Counted from the stretch's first letter, positions 16,400 to 26,368 are shown. The stretch is 64,000 bases of DNA from Ancylomarina salipaludis (GCF_004122035.1 NZ_SAXA01000010.1:104338-168337), one strand, 5' to 3'. The notes: generated by a model not told the origin, from the sequence alone. A program made the numbers and translations.

Positions 16400-17911
16400 A
16401 TGAGCATACCTAAAAAAGCAGGCAAGAAACCTATTGTTGTAGAATTACATAAAGGTGAAGAGTATTATTTTTGTGCGTGTGGAGAATCAAAGGGACAACC
16501 CTTTTGTGATGGTTCTCATCGAACTACCGATTTTAATCCCATAGCATTTACAGCTAAAGAATCAGGTGAAGCTTATTTGTGTATGTGTAAACAAAGTAAG
16601 AATTTGCCCTACTGCGATGGTACTCATAAGAGCTTAAAAGATGCGGAAGCAAAATCTAAAATACCAGAAATTCGATTTACTGAACCTACCGAAGAGGAAC
16701 CAAATTTGGCTTATATTAAAGCTTTAGCCAGAGATGGTTTGTCGAAACTGGGATCTCATGGCGAGATTGATGCAATGGGTGTTCCTGGTCCGGAATTGCC
16801 ACAATGGAAGGATATTCAGATCTTGGTGGCTCAAATGGCTACTAAACCATTGATGGAGAATATTCCTGTTGGAACTGAACTCGTTATTGGGCCCAATGCG
16901 AAAAAACCATTGCGTTTAGCCATACCTCTTTTTGTTTCCGATATGAGTTTTGGCGCTTTGTCCGAAGAGGCTAAAATCGCATTATCAAAAGGAGCCGAAT
17001 TAGCAGGTACTGGAATTTGTTCCGGAGAAGGCGGGATGCTGGATGAAGAGCAGCAAGCAAACAGCCATTATTTTTATGAATATGCTTCGGCTAAGTTTGG
17101 TTTCGAATGGGATAAATTAAAGCGGGTACAAGCATTTCATTTTAAGGGAGGTCAAGGAGCAAAGACTGGAAGCGGGGGACATTTGCCCGGAAATAAAGTT
17201 GTGGGGAAAATTGCTGAAGTTCGAAAGTTGAAAGAAGGGACACCTGCTGTTTCCCCTCCAACATTTGAGGACCTGCATACGGTCGAAGATTTTAAGAATT
17301 TTGCTGATAAGGTTCGAGAGATAACGGGAGGAATTCCTATTGGGTTTAAACTATCTGCCAATCACATCGAAGCGGATATCCAATTCGCACTAGATGCTTC
17401 GGCTGATTATATTATTCTTGATGGAAGAGGTGGAGGAACAGGAGCAGCGCCTTTAATTTTTCGCAATAATATTTCGGTACCAACTATTCCTGCTTTGGCT
17501 CGAGCCCGAAAATATTTGAATCAGCGAAATAGAAAGGATGTGACTCTGATTGTAACGGGAGGCCTTCGGGTTCCTGATGATTTCATCAAGGCCATGGCTT
17601 TGGGAGCCGATGGGGTGGCTTTGGCCAACTCTGCCATACAATCAATTGGTTGTGTGGCCGCGCGAATGTGTCATACCAATAACTGTCCCGCGGGCGTTGC
17701 AACTCAAAATCCGGAATTACGGAAATTGATAAATGTGGATAAATCTGCCAAACAACTTTTTAATTTTTTCACTGCTTCAACTCAATTGATGAAGGTTATG
17801 GCAAGGGCTTGTGGTCACCATCACCTGAATCAGTTTAATAAGAATGATATTACCACATGGAAAAAAGAGATGGCAGAGTTGACCGGGATTAAATATGGGG
17901 GTATCAGATGA
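16400..17911 (+). CDS. CDGSH iron-sulfur / glutamate synthase-like FMN fusion protein
   Basis: The protein has about 503 residues from the ATG at 16400; a TTG at 16367 would add eleven. Two small CDGSH zinc-finger-like iron-sulfur motifs open it: CACGESKGQPFCDGSH and CMCKQSKNLPYCDGTH. Each offers Cys3-His ligation of a 2Fe-2S cluster. From about residue 120 onward it matches the FMN-binding/synthase domain of large glutamate synthase subunits (GGQGAKTGSGGHLPGNK, FKLSANHIEADIQFALDAS, DGRGGGTGAAP, CHTNNCPAGVATQNP). The N-terminal amidotransferase domain of GltB is absent, so it cannot be a classical glutamine-dependent GOGAT. A redox reaction in the cytoplasm passing electrons between Fe-S and FMN is likely. 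The substrate is not known. Confidence 0.88.
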   Translation: MSIPKKAGKKPIVVELHKGEEYYFCACGESKGQPFCDGSHRTTDFNPIAFTAKESGEAYLCMCKQSKNLPYCDGTHKSLKDAEAKSKIPEIRFTEPTEEEPNLAYIKALARDGLSKLGSHGEIDAMGVPGPELPQWKDIQILVAQMATKPLMENIPVGTELVIGPNAKKPLRLAIPLFVSDMSFGALSEEAKIALSKGAELAGTGICSGEGGMLDEEQQANSHYFYEYASAKFGFEWDKLKRVQAFHFKGGQGAKTGSGGHLPGNKVVGKIAEVRKLKEGTPAVSPPTFEDLHTVEDFKNFADKVREITGGIPIGFKLSANHIEADIQFALDASADYIILDGRGGGTGAAPLIFRNNISVPTIPALARARKYLNQRNRKDVTLIVTGGLRVPDDFIKAMALGADGVALANSAIQSIGCVAARMCHTNNCPAGVATQNPELRKLINVDKSAKQLFNFFTASTQLMKVMARACGHHHLNQFNKNDITTWKKEMAELTGIKYGGIR

Positions 17912-17964
17912 ATCATTGATTAAAAAATAAATTAATGGGGAAGGAGCTTGTTGTTTGCCTCCTT

Positions 17965-17997
17965 TTTGCTTTTAAAAACGTAATAGTGTTATATTTG
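17965..17997 (+). promoter_or_regulatory. Promoter of the C_GCAxxG_C_C gene
   Basis: TTTG (17965-17968), a 21-bp spacer and TATATTTG (17990-17997) fit the Bacteroidota consensus. Transcription would start near 18004, giving a leader of about 55 nt before the ATG at 18060. Confidence 0.6.
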
Positions 17998-18059
17998 TCT
18001 TCATCCTCCACGATTATATGAGGTAGAATCAAATCATTCGTAAGTAAAAAGATCAACAG

Positions 18060-18503
18060 ATGAAAGAAATTGAAGAAAAAGCCATACACTCCTTTTATAA
18101 TGGGATGAACTGTGCACAATCTGTATTGACAGCTTATGCTGATCATTTAAACTTTGACCCCGGTTTTGCATTATCTATCGCAAGTGGTTTTGGCGGTGGT
18201 ATGGGTAAACTTCAGAAAACTTGTGGCGCGGTTACCGGATCTTTTATGGCTTTGGGTATTTATAATAGCCAGAAGCATTTTGAAAATATTGAAGCTCGTA
18301 ATGCAACCAATGAGATGATTCAAAAATTTACGGTTGATTTCAAAGCACTTCACGGCTCATTAGATTGTAAAGCGCTTTTAGATTGTGATTTTAAGACTGA
18401 AGAGGGTGAAAATCGATTTAAGAATATGGATTTGAAGAAAAATGTGTGTTCTAAGTGTATTTCAGATTCCATTAAGTTAGTTGAGGAACTAATCAAGGTC
18501 TAA
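18060..18503 (+). CDS. C_GCAxxG_C_C family protein
   Basis: This 147-residue protein has GMNCAQSVLTAYAD near the N-terminus, then a glycine-rich stretch GFGGGMGKLQKTCGAVTGSFMALG and a pair of late cysteines (LDCKALLDCDF, NVCSKCISDS). The spacing matches the C_GCAxxG_C_C family. These small proteins are probably redox or metal-binding, and some are found next to electron-transfer genes. Their exact role is unsettled. It has its own promoter at 17965-17997 and stands convergent to the metallo-hydrolase gene. Confidence 0.85.
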   Translation: MKEIEEKAIHSFYNGMNCAQSVLTAYADHLNFDPGFALSIASGFGGGMGKLQKTCGAVTGSFMALGIYNSQKHFENIEARNATNEMIQKFTVDFKALHGSLDCKALLDCDFKTEEGENRFKNMDLKKNVCSKCISDSIKLVEELIKV

Positions 18504-18554
18504 ACAGGATAGAATAGGGGTTTTATTGTGAAAAATACATTCTGTTGCTGCTTA

Positions 18555-19400
18555 TTATTTTAAATAATTCCCCGTTACATCATATATAAATGGAATCCCA
18601 TCAATCACATACATCTCCTTTCTGTTTCCAAACAGTTCGATCTCTTTTCGAGGGCTTGGTTTCGTGTTTTGAAAAGCTTTAAGTGCAAGTCTGATTTTAT
18701 CCAAATCGGAATAGAGAAGATCTTCATTCCCATGTGCTGCATAAATTTGATAGGATGAATCACAAAGATGAATCAGTTGATTGAGACTATTTTGATATTC
18801 TTCGAGATTATTAACCAATAAAAGACCTTTGTAAGCTAAATCGCCTACAAAGAGATAGCTGCCTCTTTTATCAACAATTGTAAACGACCAGGGAGAATGA
18901 CCGGGTGTATGATAAATACTAATTTTTCTGTTACCCAGATCAAATTCTGTGTTTAAAGGGCATCTCTTTTTTATTTTTAAGATGTATGTTTCAGGGCTTA
19001 AACTTTCTTTTTCACTGAGATGAATGCAAGAATCCTGATCTAATCGTGTTTGAAGTGCTGGCAGATCGGGTAGGGCAATTTCAGGAAATGCATTGCTGTT
19101 ACCTATGTGGTCGAAATGAAAGTGGGAATGTAATAAGGTCACCGGAACTCCAACTAATGAATCGACCAGAGCTTTTATATCACCCGTTTTATTTTCCCCC
19201 GATCCTGAATCGAAGAGCAGGGCTTCTTTATCGCCAACAATCAGATAAGAGCTGTTGTTCTGACTACTTTGCTTCTCCCGAATGCGATAGGTTTTATGAT
19301 CTAATTTTTCTATGGTAAACCAATTATTATCCTTTTTCTGACATGCCGTGCATATTAGAAAAAGCAAAAAGAAAATAAGGCATAATCCCCTCATGAGCAT
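18555..19400 (-). CDS. Lipoprotein MBL-fold metallo-hydrolase
   Basis: The protein has 281 residues. A hydrophobic signal ends in the lipobox LICTAC, with Cys as the lipidated residue near position 20, so it is probably anchored to a membrane facing the periplasm. The metallo-beta-lactamase core shows LLHSHFHFDHIGN (HxHxDH), a later HTPGHSPWS, VGDLAYKG with the bridging Asp, and YAAHGNED near the C-terminus. This set binds two zinc ions. The substrate is not evident. The layout matches small hydrolases of the glyoxalase II/beta-lactamase-like group. Confidence 0.85.
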   Translation of the reverse strand: MLMRGLCLIFFLLFLICTACQKKDNNWFTIEKLDHKTYRIREKQSSQNNSSYLIVGDKEALLFDSGSGENKTGDIKALVDSLVGVPVTLLHSHFHFDHIGNSNAFPEIALPDLPALQTRLDQDSCIHLSEKESLSPETYILKIKKRCPLNTEFDLGNRKISIYHTPGHSPWSFTIVDKRGSYLFVGDLAYKGLLLVNNLEEYQNSLNQLIHLCDSSYQIYAAHGNEDLLYSDLDKIRLALKAFQNTKPSPRKEIELFGNRKEMYVIDGIPFIYDVTGNYLK

Positions 19401-19925
19401 TAAATATTGAGATGAGCTTTAAAGATAATTAAGTTAAGGGAAATTCAAATTTATGCTCTTAATTTACTTGCGGATTCATGACGATGAATAGAGTTGAAAT
19501 GAATAGTGAGGAATTCGATTATTTCACAGTTGAATATTTAATTTTCTTATTAAGGAAATATTGGCAGGTGTTGTGTATTCAGAATCTCAAGAAGGAGATA
19601 GAAAAGGGAAAAACGAATAGGTTTTGGGTTTACATCTAAAAAATGCTGATGATTGTATTTTTTTAGAATGACTACTATTAATAGTATTATTAAAATTGTT
19701 AGATTGCGTTTTCTTAAAAAAATAAACATAACTCAAATGAAATGTCATATTACATTAGACCATCAATTGGAGAATGTACTAAAACAAATAGCTGTATCTT
19801 ATAGATTGCCAGTACTCGTTTTGATTGCCAGAACATGCGGGTTTAGATTGAAGGCACGGTAAAGTAAGAATAGCTAAAATAAACGACTTTGCCTTAAAAA
19901 ATATGCATCCAAATATCGTAAACAT
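19401..19925 (+). other. Gene-poor stretch before the second TonB locus
   Basis: 525 bp, very A+T-rich. A TTG-started frame at 19653-19862 (ATG at 19668) codes for a 60-odd-residue peptide with no recognisable motif, and a 17-codon ATG frame (MHPNIVNICKALRLNTN) starts near 19902. I see no strong hairpin or promoter and treat the stretch as non-coding. Confidence 0.4.
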
Positions 19926-20492
19926 TTGCAAAGCCTTACGACTAAATACAAATTAGAATTAGTGAAAAGTAAGATTATAAGTCTATTTCTTTTTTTCTGT
20001 ATGCTTGCACCAATTGCAGTAACTTTTACTTGGCTTCATTTTCAAAAAAAACAGGTCCGAAAAGAAGTGAAGTGGAAAATGATTGCTGGTTTGGACAAAG
20101 AAGAATTCGTATTACTGAAATTTAGCAAAGCAGAGTCTTTGTCACAGTTGCGGTGGGAGCATTCAAATGAGTTTGAGTACAATAATCAGATGTATGATAT
20201 TGTAGAGAGGGCTGTTAAAGGGGATACAATCTATTATTGGTGCTGGTGGGATCATGAGGAAACCAGATTAAATAAAAAACTAAACGAACTCGTAGCTTTT
20301 GCTTTAGGTAATAATACTGAAAGTAAAGATGCTCAGAAACGACTGGTGAACTTTTTAAAATCTCTTTTTCATCCTGAAACGTCAGTATGGGAGTCTATTG
20401 TTTATCAATTTGAACAAAAAAGAACGCCCTATATTTTAAATTATTCATCTGTTTCTTTTCCCCCATTAGTATCACCTCCCGAAATATGCTAA
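19926..20492 (+). CDS. Membrane-anchored protein upstream of a TonB receptor, unknown
   Basis: The protein has up to 188 residues from a TTG at 19926; GTG (19962) and ATG codons lie inside the frame, so the start is uncertain. A hydrophobic helix at about 17-36 (IISLFLFFCMLAPIAVTFTW) anchors it, with the bulk probably in the periplasm. The body has WEHSNEFEYNNQMYDIVERAVKGDTIYYWCWWDHEE, a pattern I associate with small proteins encoded just before TonB receptors in this phylum. It sits 78 bp ahead of the receptor on the same strand, so a helper role in uptake of the same ligand is plausible. No function is established. Confidence 0.6.
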   Translation: MQSLTTKYKLELVKSKIISLFLFFCMLAPIAVTFTWLHFQKKQVRKEVKWKMIAGLDKEEFVLLKFSKAESLSQLRWEHSNEFEYNNQMYDIVERAVKGDTIYYWCWWDHEETRLNKKLNELVAFALGNNTESKDAQKRLVNFLKSLFHPETSVWESIVYQFEQKRTPYILNYSSVSFPPLVSPPEIC

Positions 20493-20570
20493 ACAAATTA
20501 TCTTTTTTAGTCTGTTTTCTTCAAAGTTGATGGACTAAATCTATTTGTTTTATATCCAAAAATAAGCTGA

Positions 20571-22982
20571 ATGAAAAAAATATTCATTTTGTGTTTGTTG
20601 TTGGGAGTGACTTGTACTGCCTACTCTCAAACAATAAATATTAAAGATCAGGAGACCAATAAGGCTTTGGAATTGGTGACCTTGATAAGTAATAGCCCTA
20701 AAACATATGCACTAACAAATGCAAATGGGCAAGCCGATATATCGACTTTTAAGGGATCAGAAAAAATAGAGATTCAGACATTGTGCTATAAGACGGTCGT
20801 TACGTCTTATGATGAACTTAAATCGAATGGTTTTGAAGTTCTTCTGGAAGCGTCTAATCTAAATTTAGATGAAGTTGTGATTTCCGGCACACGATGGCGA
20901 CAGTCTTCGGATAATGTCCCATCAAAAATAATTTCTATTTCATCTAAAGATAATGCATTACAAAATTCGCAAACTGCAGCAGATCTTCTAAGTACATCCG
21001 GGAAAGTTTATATTCAAAAAAGTCAGCAAGGTGGTGGAAGTCCTATGATTAGGGGTTTTGCTACAAACAGGCTTTTATATACGGTTGATGGAGTGAGGAT
21101 GAATACCGCTATTTTTAGGGGGGGGAACATTCAAAATGTGATTAATATTGATCCATTTGCCACTGAAAAGACAGAGGTTCTTTTCGGACCTGGGTCGGTG
21201 ATTTATGGTAGTGACGCCATTGGGGGGGTGATGAGCTTTCAAACTCTTACACCTCAACTGTCTCTCACCGATAAACCCCTAATTACAGGGAAAGGAGTTA
21301 CTCGCTATTCGTCTGCAAACAAAGAAAAAACAGGACACTTTGATGTTAATGTCGGATGGAAAAAATGGGCATTTGTAAGCAGTATCAGTTCCTGGGATTA
21401 TGATGATTTACGCCAGGGGAGTAATGGCCCGGATGATTACTTAAAACCCTATAATGTGCAACGCCAGGATGGAGTCGACAAGGTGATTACCCAAGATGAT
21501 CCATTATTACAAATACCTACGGCCTACTCACAGATTAATATGATGCAGAAGATTCGTTTTAAACCGAATGAGAATTGGGATTTTCAATATGGTTTTCATT
21601 ATTCTGAAACTTCACCATATGGTCGTTACGACAGGCATAATAGGATAAAGAAGGGTTTGCCTCGTTATGCTGAATGGAATTATGGTCCGCAAAAATGGAT
21701 GATGAATAATCTGAATATAACTCATAACGGGAAGAATGCTTTTTATGACCAAATGAGCTTGCGTTTGGCACAGCAATCTTTTGAAGAAAGCAGGATTGAC
21801 AGATCCTTGAATAAAGCTGAACGAACGACCAATACCGAAAAAGTTGAAGCGTATTCAGTTAATCTTGATTTCACAAAATCCTTAAGCGAAAAAAACACCT
21901 TGTTTTATGGCTTAGAGTATGTTAGAGATGATGTAAAATCCAGTGGTGTTTTGGCTGATATCTCAACAGGCGAAAATACCGTCGGGCCTGCGCGTTATCC
22001 CAATTCGAACTGGAGTTCTGTTGCGGCCTACATTAACGATGAATTAAAGCTTTCTGATAAATTCTCTATTCAAGCTGGTTTGCGTTACAATCGGTATATT
22101 TTGGATGCTGACTTTAGTAATAATTTAGATTTTTATCCATTCCCTTTCACAAAGACTAAAATAAATAGCGATGCTTTAACCGGAAGTTTGGGTGGGGTTT
22201 ATCGTCCGTCTGAGACCTGGGTGTTGAGTGCTAATTTTGGAACCGGTTTTCGATCTCCCAATGTTGATGATATTGGAAAGATGTTTGATTCTGAACCGGG
22301 GGCTGTTACCGTTCCTAATCCTGACTTGAAAGCAGAATATGCCTATAATGTTGATTTGGGGATTGCCAAAGTTATAGGGGGTATTGTAAAAATCGATCTT
22401 ACCGGCTATTATACTTTTCTGCAAAATGCTTTAGTACGCAGAAATTTCCAACTCAATGGACAAGATAGTATCATGTATGATGGACAAATGAGCCGGGTAC
22501 AAGCTTTACAAAATGCATCAGTTGCGCATGTATACGGTCTGCAGGCGGGTTTAGAGGTAAAGCTCCCTGCTGGATTTAGTTTTTCGTCAGATCTTAACTA
22601 TCAGAAAGGGGAAGAAGAAGTGGAAGATGGTTCTACCAGTGCTTCGCGTCATGCAGCTCCACTTTTTGGTATGTCAAGACTAAATTTCAAGGCTAATAAC
22701 TTGAACTTACAATTTTATGCGGCTTATCAGGGCGAACGTAAATTTGAAGATCTGGCATTGGAAGAACAAGCTAAAGATGAAATTTATGCCAAAGATGCTA
22801 ATGGAAATAATTATTCTCCTTCGTGGTACACTTTAAATTTTAAGGCAATCTGTGATTTGACAGATAAGTTTGAGCTGTGTGCAGGAATTGAAAATCTGAC
22901 TGATCAGCGTTATCGTCCATACAGCTCGGGTATTTCAGCTCCCGGAAGGAATTTTATCTTATCGCTACGCTGCAACTTTTAA
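20571..22982 (+). CDS. TonB-dependent receptor, iron/heme-type
   Basis: The protein has 803 residues. A signal peptide (MKKIFILCLLLGVTCTAYS) precedes a short carboxypeptidase-like domain. The plug at about 100-225 contains GGGSPMIRGFATNRLLYTVDGVRMN and LFGPGSVIYGSDAIGGVMSF. The barrel ends with an aromatic-rich strand (FILSLRCNF). The plug sequence is typical of the COG1629/4771 iron-chelate and hemoglobin-type receptors of Bacteroidota. Together with the 188-residue protein upstream it probably forms a small uptake locus. It is convergent with the ABC permease gene. Confidence 0.88.
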   Translation: MKKIFILCLLLGVTCTAYSQTINIKDQETNKALELVTLISNSPKTYALTNANGQADISTFKGSEKIEIQTLCYKTVVTSYDELKSNGFEVLLEASNLNLDEVVISGTRWRQSSDNVPSKIISISSKDNALQNSQTAADLLSTSGKVYIQKSQQGGGSPMIRGFATNRLLYTVDGVRMNTAIFRGGNIQNVINIDPFATEKTEVLFGPGSVIYGSDAIGGVMSFQTLTPQLSLTDKPLITGKGVTRYSSANKEKTGHFDVNVGWKKWAFVSSISSWDYDDLRQGSNGPDDYLKPYNVQRQDGVDKVITQDDPLLQIPTAYSQINMMQKIRFKPNENWDFQYGFHYSETSPYGRYDRHNRIKKGLPRYAEWNYGPQKWMMNNLNITHNGKNAFYDQMSLRLAQQSFEESRIDRSLNKAERTTNTEKVEAYSVNLDFTKSLSEKNTLFYGLEYVRDDVKSSGVLADISTGENTVGPARYPNSNWSSVAAYINDELKLSDKFSIQAGLRYNRYILDADFSNNLDFYPFPFTKTKINSDALTGSLGGVYRPSETWVLSANFGTGFRSPNVDDIGKMFDSEPGAVTVPNPDLKAEYAYNVDLGIAKVIGGIVKIDLTGYYTFLQNALVRRNFQLNGQDSIMYDGQMSRVQALQNASVAHVYGLQAGLEVKLPAGFSFSSDLNYQKGEEEVEDGSTSASRHAAPLFGMSRLNFKANNLNLQFYAAYQGERKFEDLALEEQAKDEIYAKDANGNNYSPSWYTLNFKAICDLTDKFELCAGIENLTDQRYRPYSSGISAPGRNFILSLRCNF

Positions 22983-23082
22983 TACAAATAGGTAGAACAA
23001 TTTTTAATATATTGATAGCAATTTAAAAGATGTATTGCAGGTAAACGTTTTGTTTTTAAATTGTTCAAAGACTAAATTGATA

Positions 23083-23114
23083 AGAGGACTCTCCAGTATT
23101 TAGGAAAGTCCTCT
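23083..23114. terminator. Hairpin between convergent genes
   Basis: AGAGGACT (23083-23090) pairs with AGTCCTCT (23107-23114), with an inner CC/GG pair. It lies 100 bp after the TonB receptor and 30 bp from the end of the ABC permease. Neither side has a long T run, so its efficiency is unclear. Confidence 0.45.
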
Positions 23115-23145
23115 CTGTAATAAAATGTGAAACGGTTTTTAAAAT

Positions 23146-25578
23146 TTACTCGTATTTTAAAGCTTCCACAGGGTTTTGTGTGGCAGCTTTCCAGGTTTGC
23201 CAGCTGACTGTTAGTATGGCAATGATTAGTGCCATGACACCGGATACTATAAATATCCACCAGCTAAGTTCAATTCTGTAAGCAAAGTTGCTGAGCCAAT
23301 CTCTTGCGATATAATAGGCAATGGGGCAAGCAATCAGAAAGGCTACAATCACCCACTGCGTGTATTCTTTTATTAATAGCATCAGTATTTCAAGTGAAGT
23401 CGAACCATTAGCTTTACGAATACCAATTTCTTTGGTTTTGTGCTGAATGCTAAATGAAGATAAAGCAAACATCCCCAATACAGATAGAATAATCGATAGA
23501 ATTGAGAATAGGGTTAAAGCTTTCATCTCTTTGTATTGGTTAAAATAGATTTGCTCATACAAATCATCAACAAACTCATATCTGAAAGGATGATCAGGTG
23601 ACAGAGTTTCCCATTCTGTTTTTAATGATTGAAGTGCTTCAGCTTTTCTTCGGGGATCAATCTTAGCAATAAAGGTACTGTTGAATAGATTTTTTGAAGC
23701 TAAAACCATAGGCTCTTCCTTGGAAAACATATCACCATAGTGCAAATCCCCAATCACAGCAATCACCTTACCTTTTTGAAACAGTTCCGGAGCCATAAAA
23801 TTGAATTGAAAAGATTTTCCGATGGCATCTTCAGGGTTCTGAATGCCCAGTACTTTTAATGCTGACTGATTTAAAATGTATTTTTCCTGAAAGCCCCCAT
23901 GCTCTTTAGTATAAGCATTAAGATTCTTTATAAATTCATCTTTGTTTGGATTTTGATCGTGAATTCTAAGGGCAATATTTTCCCATGGTATTGATGACGT
24001 AATACCCATATCTAATGAGCCTGCTAGTGGTTTGATATTAAACAGCTTGAAAAAATCTTCTTCAATGGAAAACATATTGAGTTTCTTTTCGACAGTTTTA
24101 TCAATTCCTTCCATCTCAAAGGGATAAGAAAAGGGTATGTTAAGCCCGGGTTTGTAGAAGGCGGCACTTACATTTCGGATTTCAGAATGTTCTAAAAAGG
24201 ATTCTTTTAAAACTTCGAATTTGGCAATCATATGATAGGGAACATCCGGCATAATAACAATGGCAGATTTCTCATCTCCGGGATGCAGGTTATTCACCAA
24301 GTTGATTTGTTTATGCAGGACAATAGTTGTGATAATGGCAGCAATGGATAGCATAAACTGGAAAAGGAGTGAAGCTACAAACTTCTTTGATCCCTGATAA
24401 GGTGAATGAGCCAAGTCTTTGGATACTTTTGTTGTAGCCAATGGCAATAGTGAAGCCAAGGCAAAGATCAGATAAAAGATGAGGCTTATCCATAATAAAT
24501 CGAAAGCTGAGATGTTCATATTAAAGGATGACGCACTTATGGTATCGAAATTATAAGCCAATAGCCCACCCAAAAGAATGGCAAAACTGATGGGAAGCAG
24601 TGAGCGAATAAAAATGATCTGACCCAAATCGACTAAGGAAGCGCCATTGATCATCCGGATTTTAAAATCTTTGAGATCTGTAATAAACTGCACGTAATTT
24701 AAATTGGTGTAGTTGATAAAGGCAATCAGAAAAACAATCAGAGCACCTGCAATCAAAATGATTAGAGAGGTCATACTACCATTTGTACTCATTTCATCTG
24801 CATTGTGACTGTATAGGTGAATATCTCTTAAGGGCATTAATTGAGAAATTGGGTTAGGTTCACCGTCTTTGGTATTCTTCTTCCAGTATGCATTTATCAA
24901 ATTCTTAAGAGAGCTTAAGTTTCGTTCTTTTTGTAATAATAGGTATGTGTAGGTATGAAATTGGTTGATATCCTCATTATTATTTATAGAAAATAACAGA
25001 TCTGCTTTAAAATGTGAGTTGTCTGGAAAGTCATCCATAACACCAGCAACGGTATAGTTGCCCGATTTTGAATACAAGTATTGGACTTGAATATTAATTT
25101 CTTTACCAATAGCTTCTTCTGTACCAAAGTAAGCCAGTGCTGTCTTTTTACTAATAACCACCTGATTGGGTTGATTAAATAAATTTGCTCTGTTTCCTCG
25201 TAATAATTTATAATCGAAAATTTTGAAGAATTGACTATTGGTGAAAAAAAGCTGCTTGCTTGAAAAATTATTCTTGTCCGCAGTTATAATTGTATTGTCC
25301 GGGTGAATAAGACGAACCACTTCTTTAATGTCCGGGAAATTTGTATAAAGAGGAAGGATTAATCTCCCATCTATACCCGATGTTGGTGGTTGTCCTTCTA
25401 ATTGTTGATCTTCGGTTGTTATACGATAAATATCATCAGCCTTTGAGTGAAAGTTGTCGTAGGAGAGTTCTTTTTTTACGTGGGTGAATATGATAAGGGC
25501 AACAGCAAAAGCAAGCCCTATACCTAGGGTGTTGATGCTATACCATTTTTTGTTCTTTAGGATTTGATTCAATATCAT
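23146..25578 (-). CDS. FtsX/MacB-type ABC transporter permease
   Basis: The protein has 810 residues. One N-terminal helix (YSINTLGIGLAFAVALIIF) is followed by a MacB-like periplasmic domain, three helices near 280-385, a second periplasmic domain, and a C-terminal FtsX block with three helices. It begins with the usual LKNKKWYSIN, and the KTKEIGIRKANGS motif before the last helices is typical. These are eight-helix permeases of the mechanotransmission type, which use ATP to drive periplasmic events such as export of peptides or lipoproteins rather than classical transport. It lies 17 bp after the ATPase gene in one operon. No MFP/TolC-like partner is seen here. Confidence 0.9.
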   Translation of the reverse strand: MILNQILKNKKWYSINTLGIGLAFAVALIIFTHVKKELSYDNFHSKADDIYRITTEDQQLEGQPPTSGIDGRLILPLYTNFPDIKEVVRLIHPDNTIITADKNNFSSKQLFFTNSQFFKIFDYKLLRGNRANLFNQPNQVVISKKTALAYFGTEEAIGKEINIQVQYLYSKSGNYTVAGVMDDFPDNSHFKADLLFSINNNEDINQFHTYTYLLLQKERNLSSLKNLINAYWKKNTKDGEPNPISQLMPLRDIHLYSHNADEMSTNGSMTSLIILIAGALIVFLIAFINYTNLNYVQFITDLKDFKIRMINGASLVDLGQIIFIRSLLPISFAILLGGLLAYNFDTISASSFNMNISAFDLLWISLIFYLIFALASLLPLATTKVSKDLAHSPYQGSKKFVASLLFQFMLSIAAIITTIVLHKQINLVNNLHPGDEKSAIVIMPDVPYHMIAKFEVLKESFLEHSEIRNVSAAFYKPGLNIPFSYPFEMEGIDKTVEKKLNMFSIEEDFFKLFNIKPLAGSLDMGITSSIPWENIALRIHDQNPNKDEFIKNLNAYTKEHGGFQEKYILNQSALKVLGIQNPEDAIGKSFQFNFMAPELFQKGKVIAVIGDLHYGDMFSKEEPMVLASKNLFNSTFIAKIDPRRKAEALQSLKTEWETLSPDHPFRYEFVDDLYEQIYFNQYKEMKALTLFSILSIILSVLGMFALSSFSIQHKTKEIGIRKANGSTSLEILMLLIKEYTQWVIVAFLIACPIAYYIARDWLSNFAYRIELSWWIFIVSGVMALIIAILTVSWQTWKAATQNPVEALKYE

Positions 25579-25595
25579 GGGTTTGTGGTGTTAGC

Positions 25596-26294
25596 TTAGT
25601 AATTAATCGTAGCGAATTCTTTGGCAGTCTTCTCTGTCATCACTTCACCATCAAACAGGCGAATAACGCGATGTGCAAACTCGGCATCGCGCTCAGAGTG
25701 GGTTACCATCACAATGGTTGTACCTTCGCTATTGAGTTCGGTGAGCAGGTTCATCACTTCCAGTCCGGTTTTAGAATCAAGGTTCCCTGTTGGCTCATCG
25801 GCAAGCAGAAGTTTTGGGTTGGCTGATACGGCACGGGCAATGGCTACACGTTGTTGCTGTCCTCCTGATAATTGTTGAGGGTAATGGTTCTTGCGATGTC
25901 CGATCTTCATGCGGTCGAGAACTTCTAAGACTCTGGCCTTTTTATCAGCCTTGCTGACATTAAGGTAGTTGAGAGGCAATTCCACGTTGCGGAAAACGTT
26001 AAGCTCATCAATCAGGTTGAAGCTCTGGAATACAAAATTGATATTGCCCTTACGTATGGCATTGCGCTGACTTTCCTTTTGATTGCCAACTTCCTGCTTG
26101 TTAAAATAATAGTTTCCTGAACTTGGACTATCAAGCATGCCTAATATATTGAGTAGGGTTGATTTGCCACAACCCGAAGGTCCCATGATGGCTACAAATT
26201 CACCTTCTTTTATTTCGAGATTAATTTCATTGAGTGCGGTGGTCTCAACATCTTCGGTTCGGAATCTTTTGCTTAGGTTTTCAATTTTTATCAT
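25596..26294 (-). CDS. MacB/LolD-type ABC transporter ATP-binding protein
   Basis: The protein has 232 residues. Walker A is GPSGCGKSTLLNILG near 40. The Q-loop region follows (FVFQSFNLIDELNVFRNVELPL), then the signature LSGGQQQRVAIARA and Walker B LLLADEPTGNLD, the last two being typical of the MacB/LolD/FtsE group. It pairs with the permease downstream. A sigma-54-like promoter lies 75 bp ahead (26369-26384), and the adjacent divergent genes encode an NtrC-type activator and its kinase. A regulated exporter or stress-response unit is likely. Confidence 0.93.
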   Translation of the reverse strand: MIKIENLSKRFRTEDVETTALNEINLEIKEGEFVAIMGPSGCGKSTLLNILGMLDSPSSGNYYFNKQEVGNQKESQRNAIRKGNINFVFQSFNLIDELNVFRNVELPLNYLNVSKADKKARVLEVLDRMKIGHRKNHYPQQLSGGQQQRVAIARAVSANPKLLLADEPTGNLDSKTGLEVMNLLTELNSEGTTIVMVTHSERDAEFAHRVIRLFDGEVMTEKTAKEFATINY

Positions 26295-26368
26295 GTCAAT
26301 AATTTTTGTGATACGATTGTTTTATACAGATCTAGTTTACGATCTTATCGTTATGTTCTAAATCAATA

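Noticed and set aside
19653..19862. Small TTG-started ORF
   Set aside because: No motif, no promoter and a composition like random A+T-rich DNA; noted under the gene-poor stretch instead.
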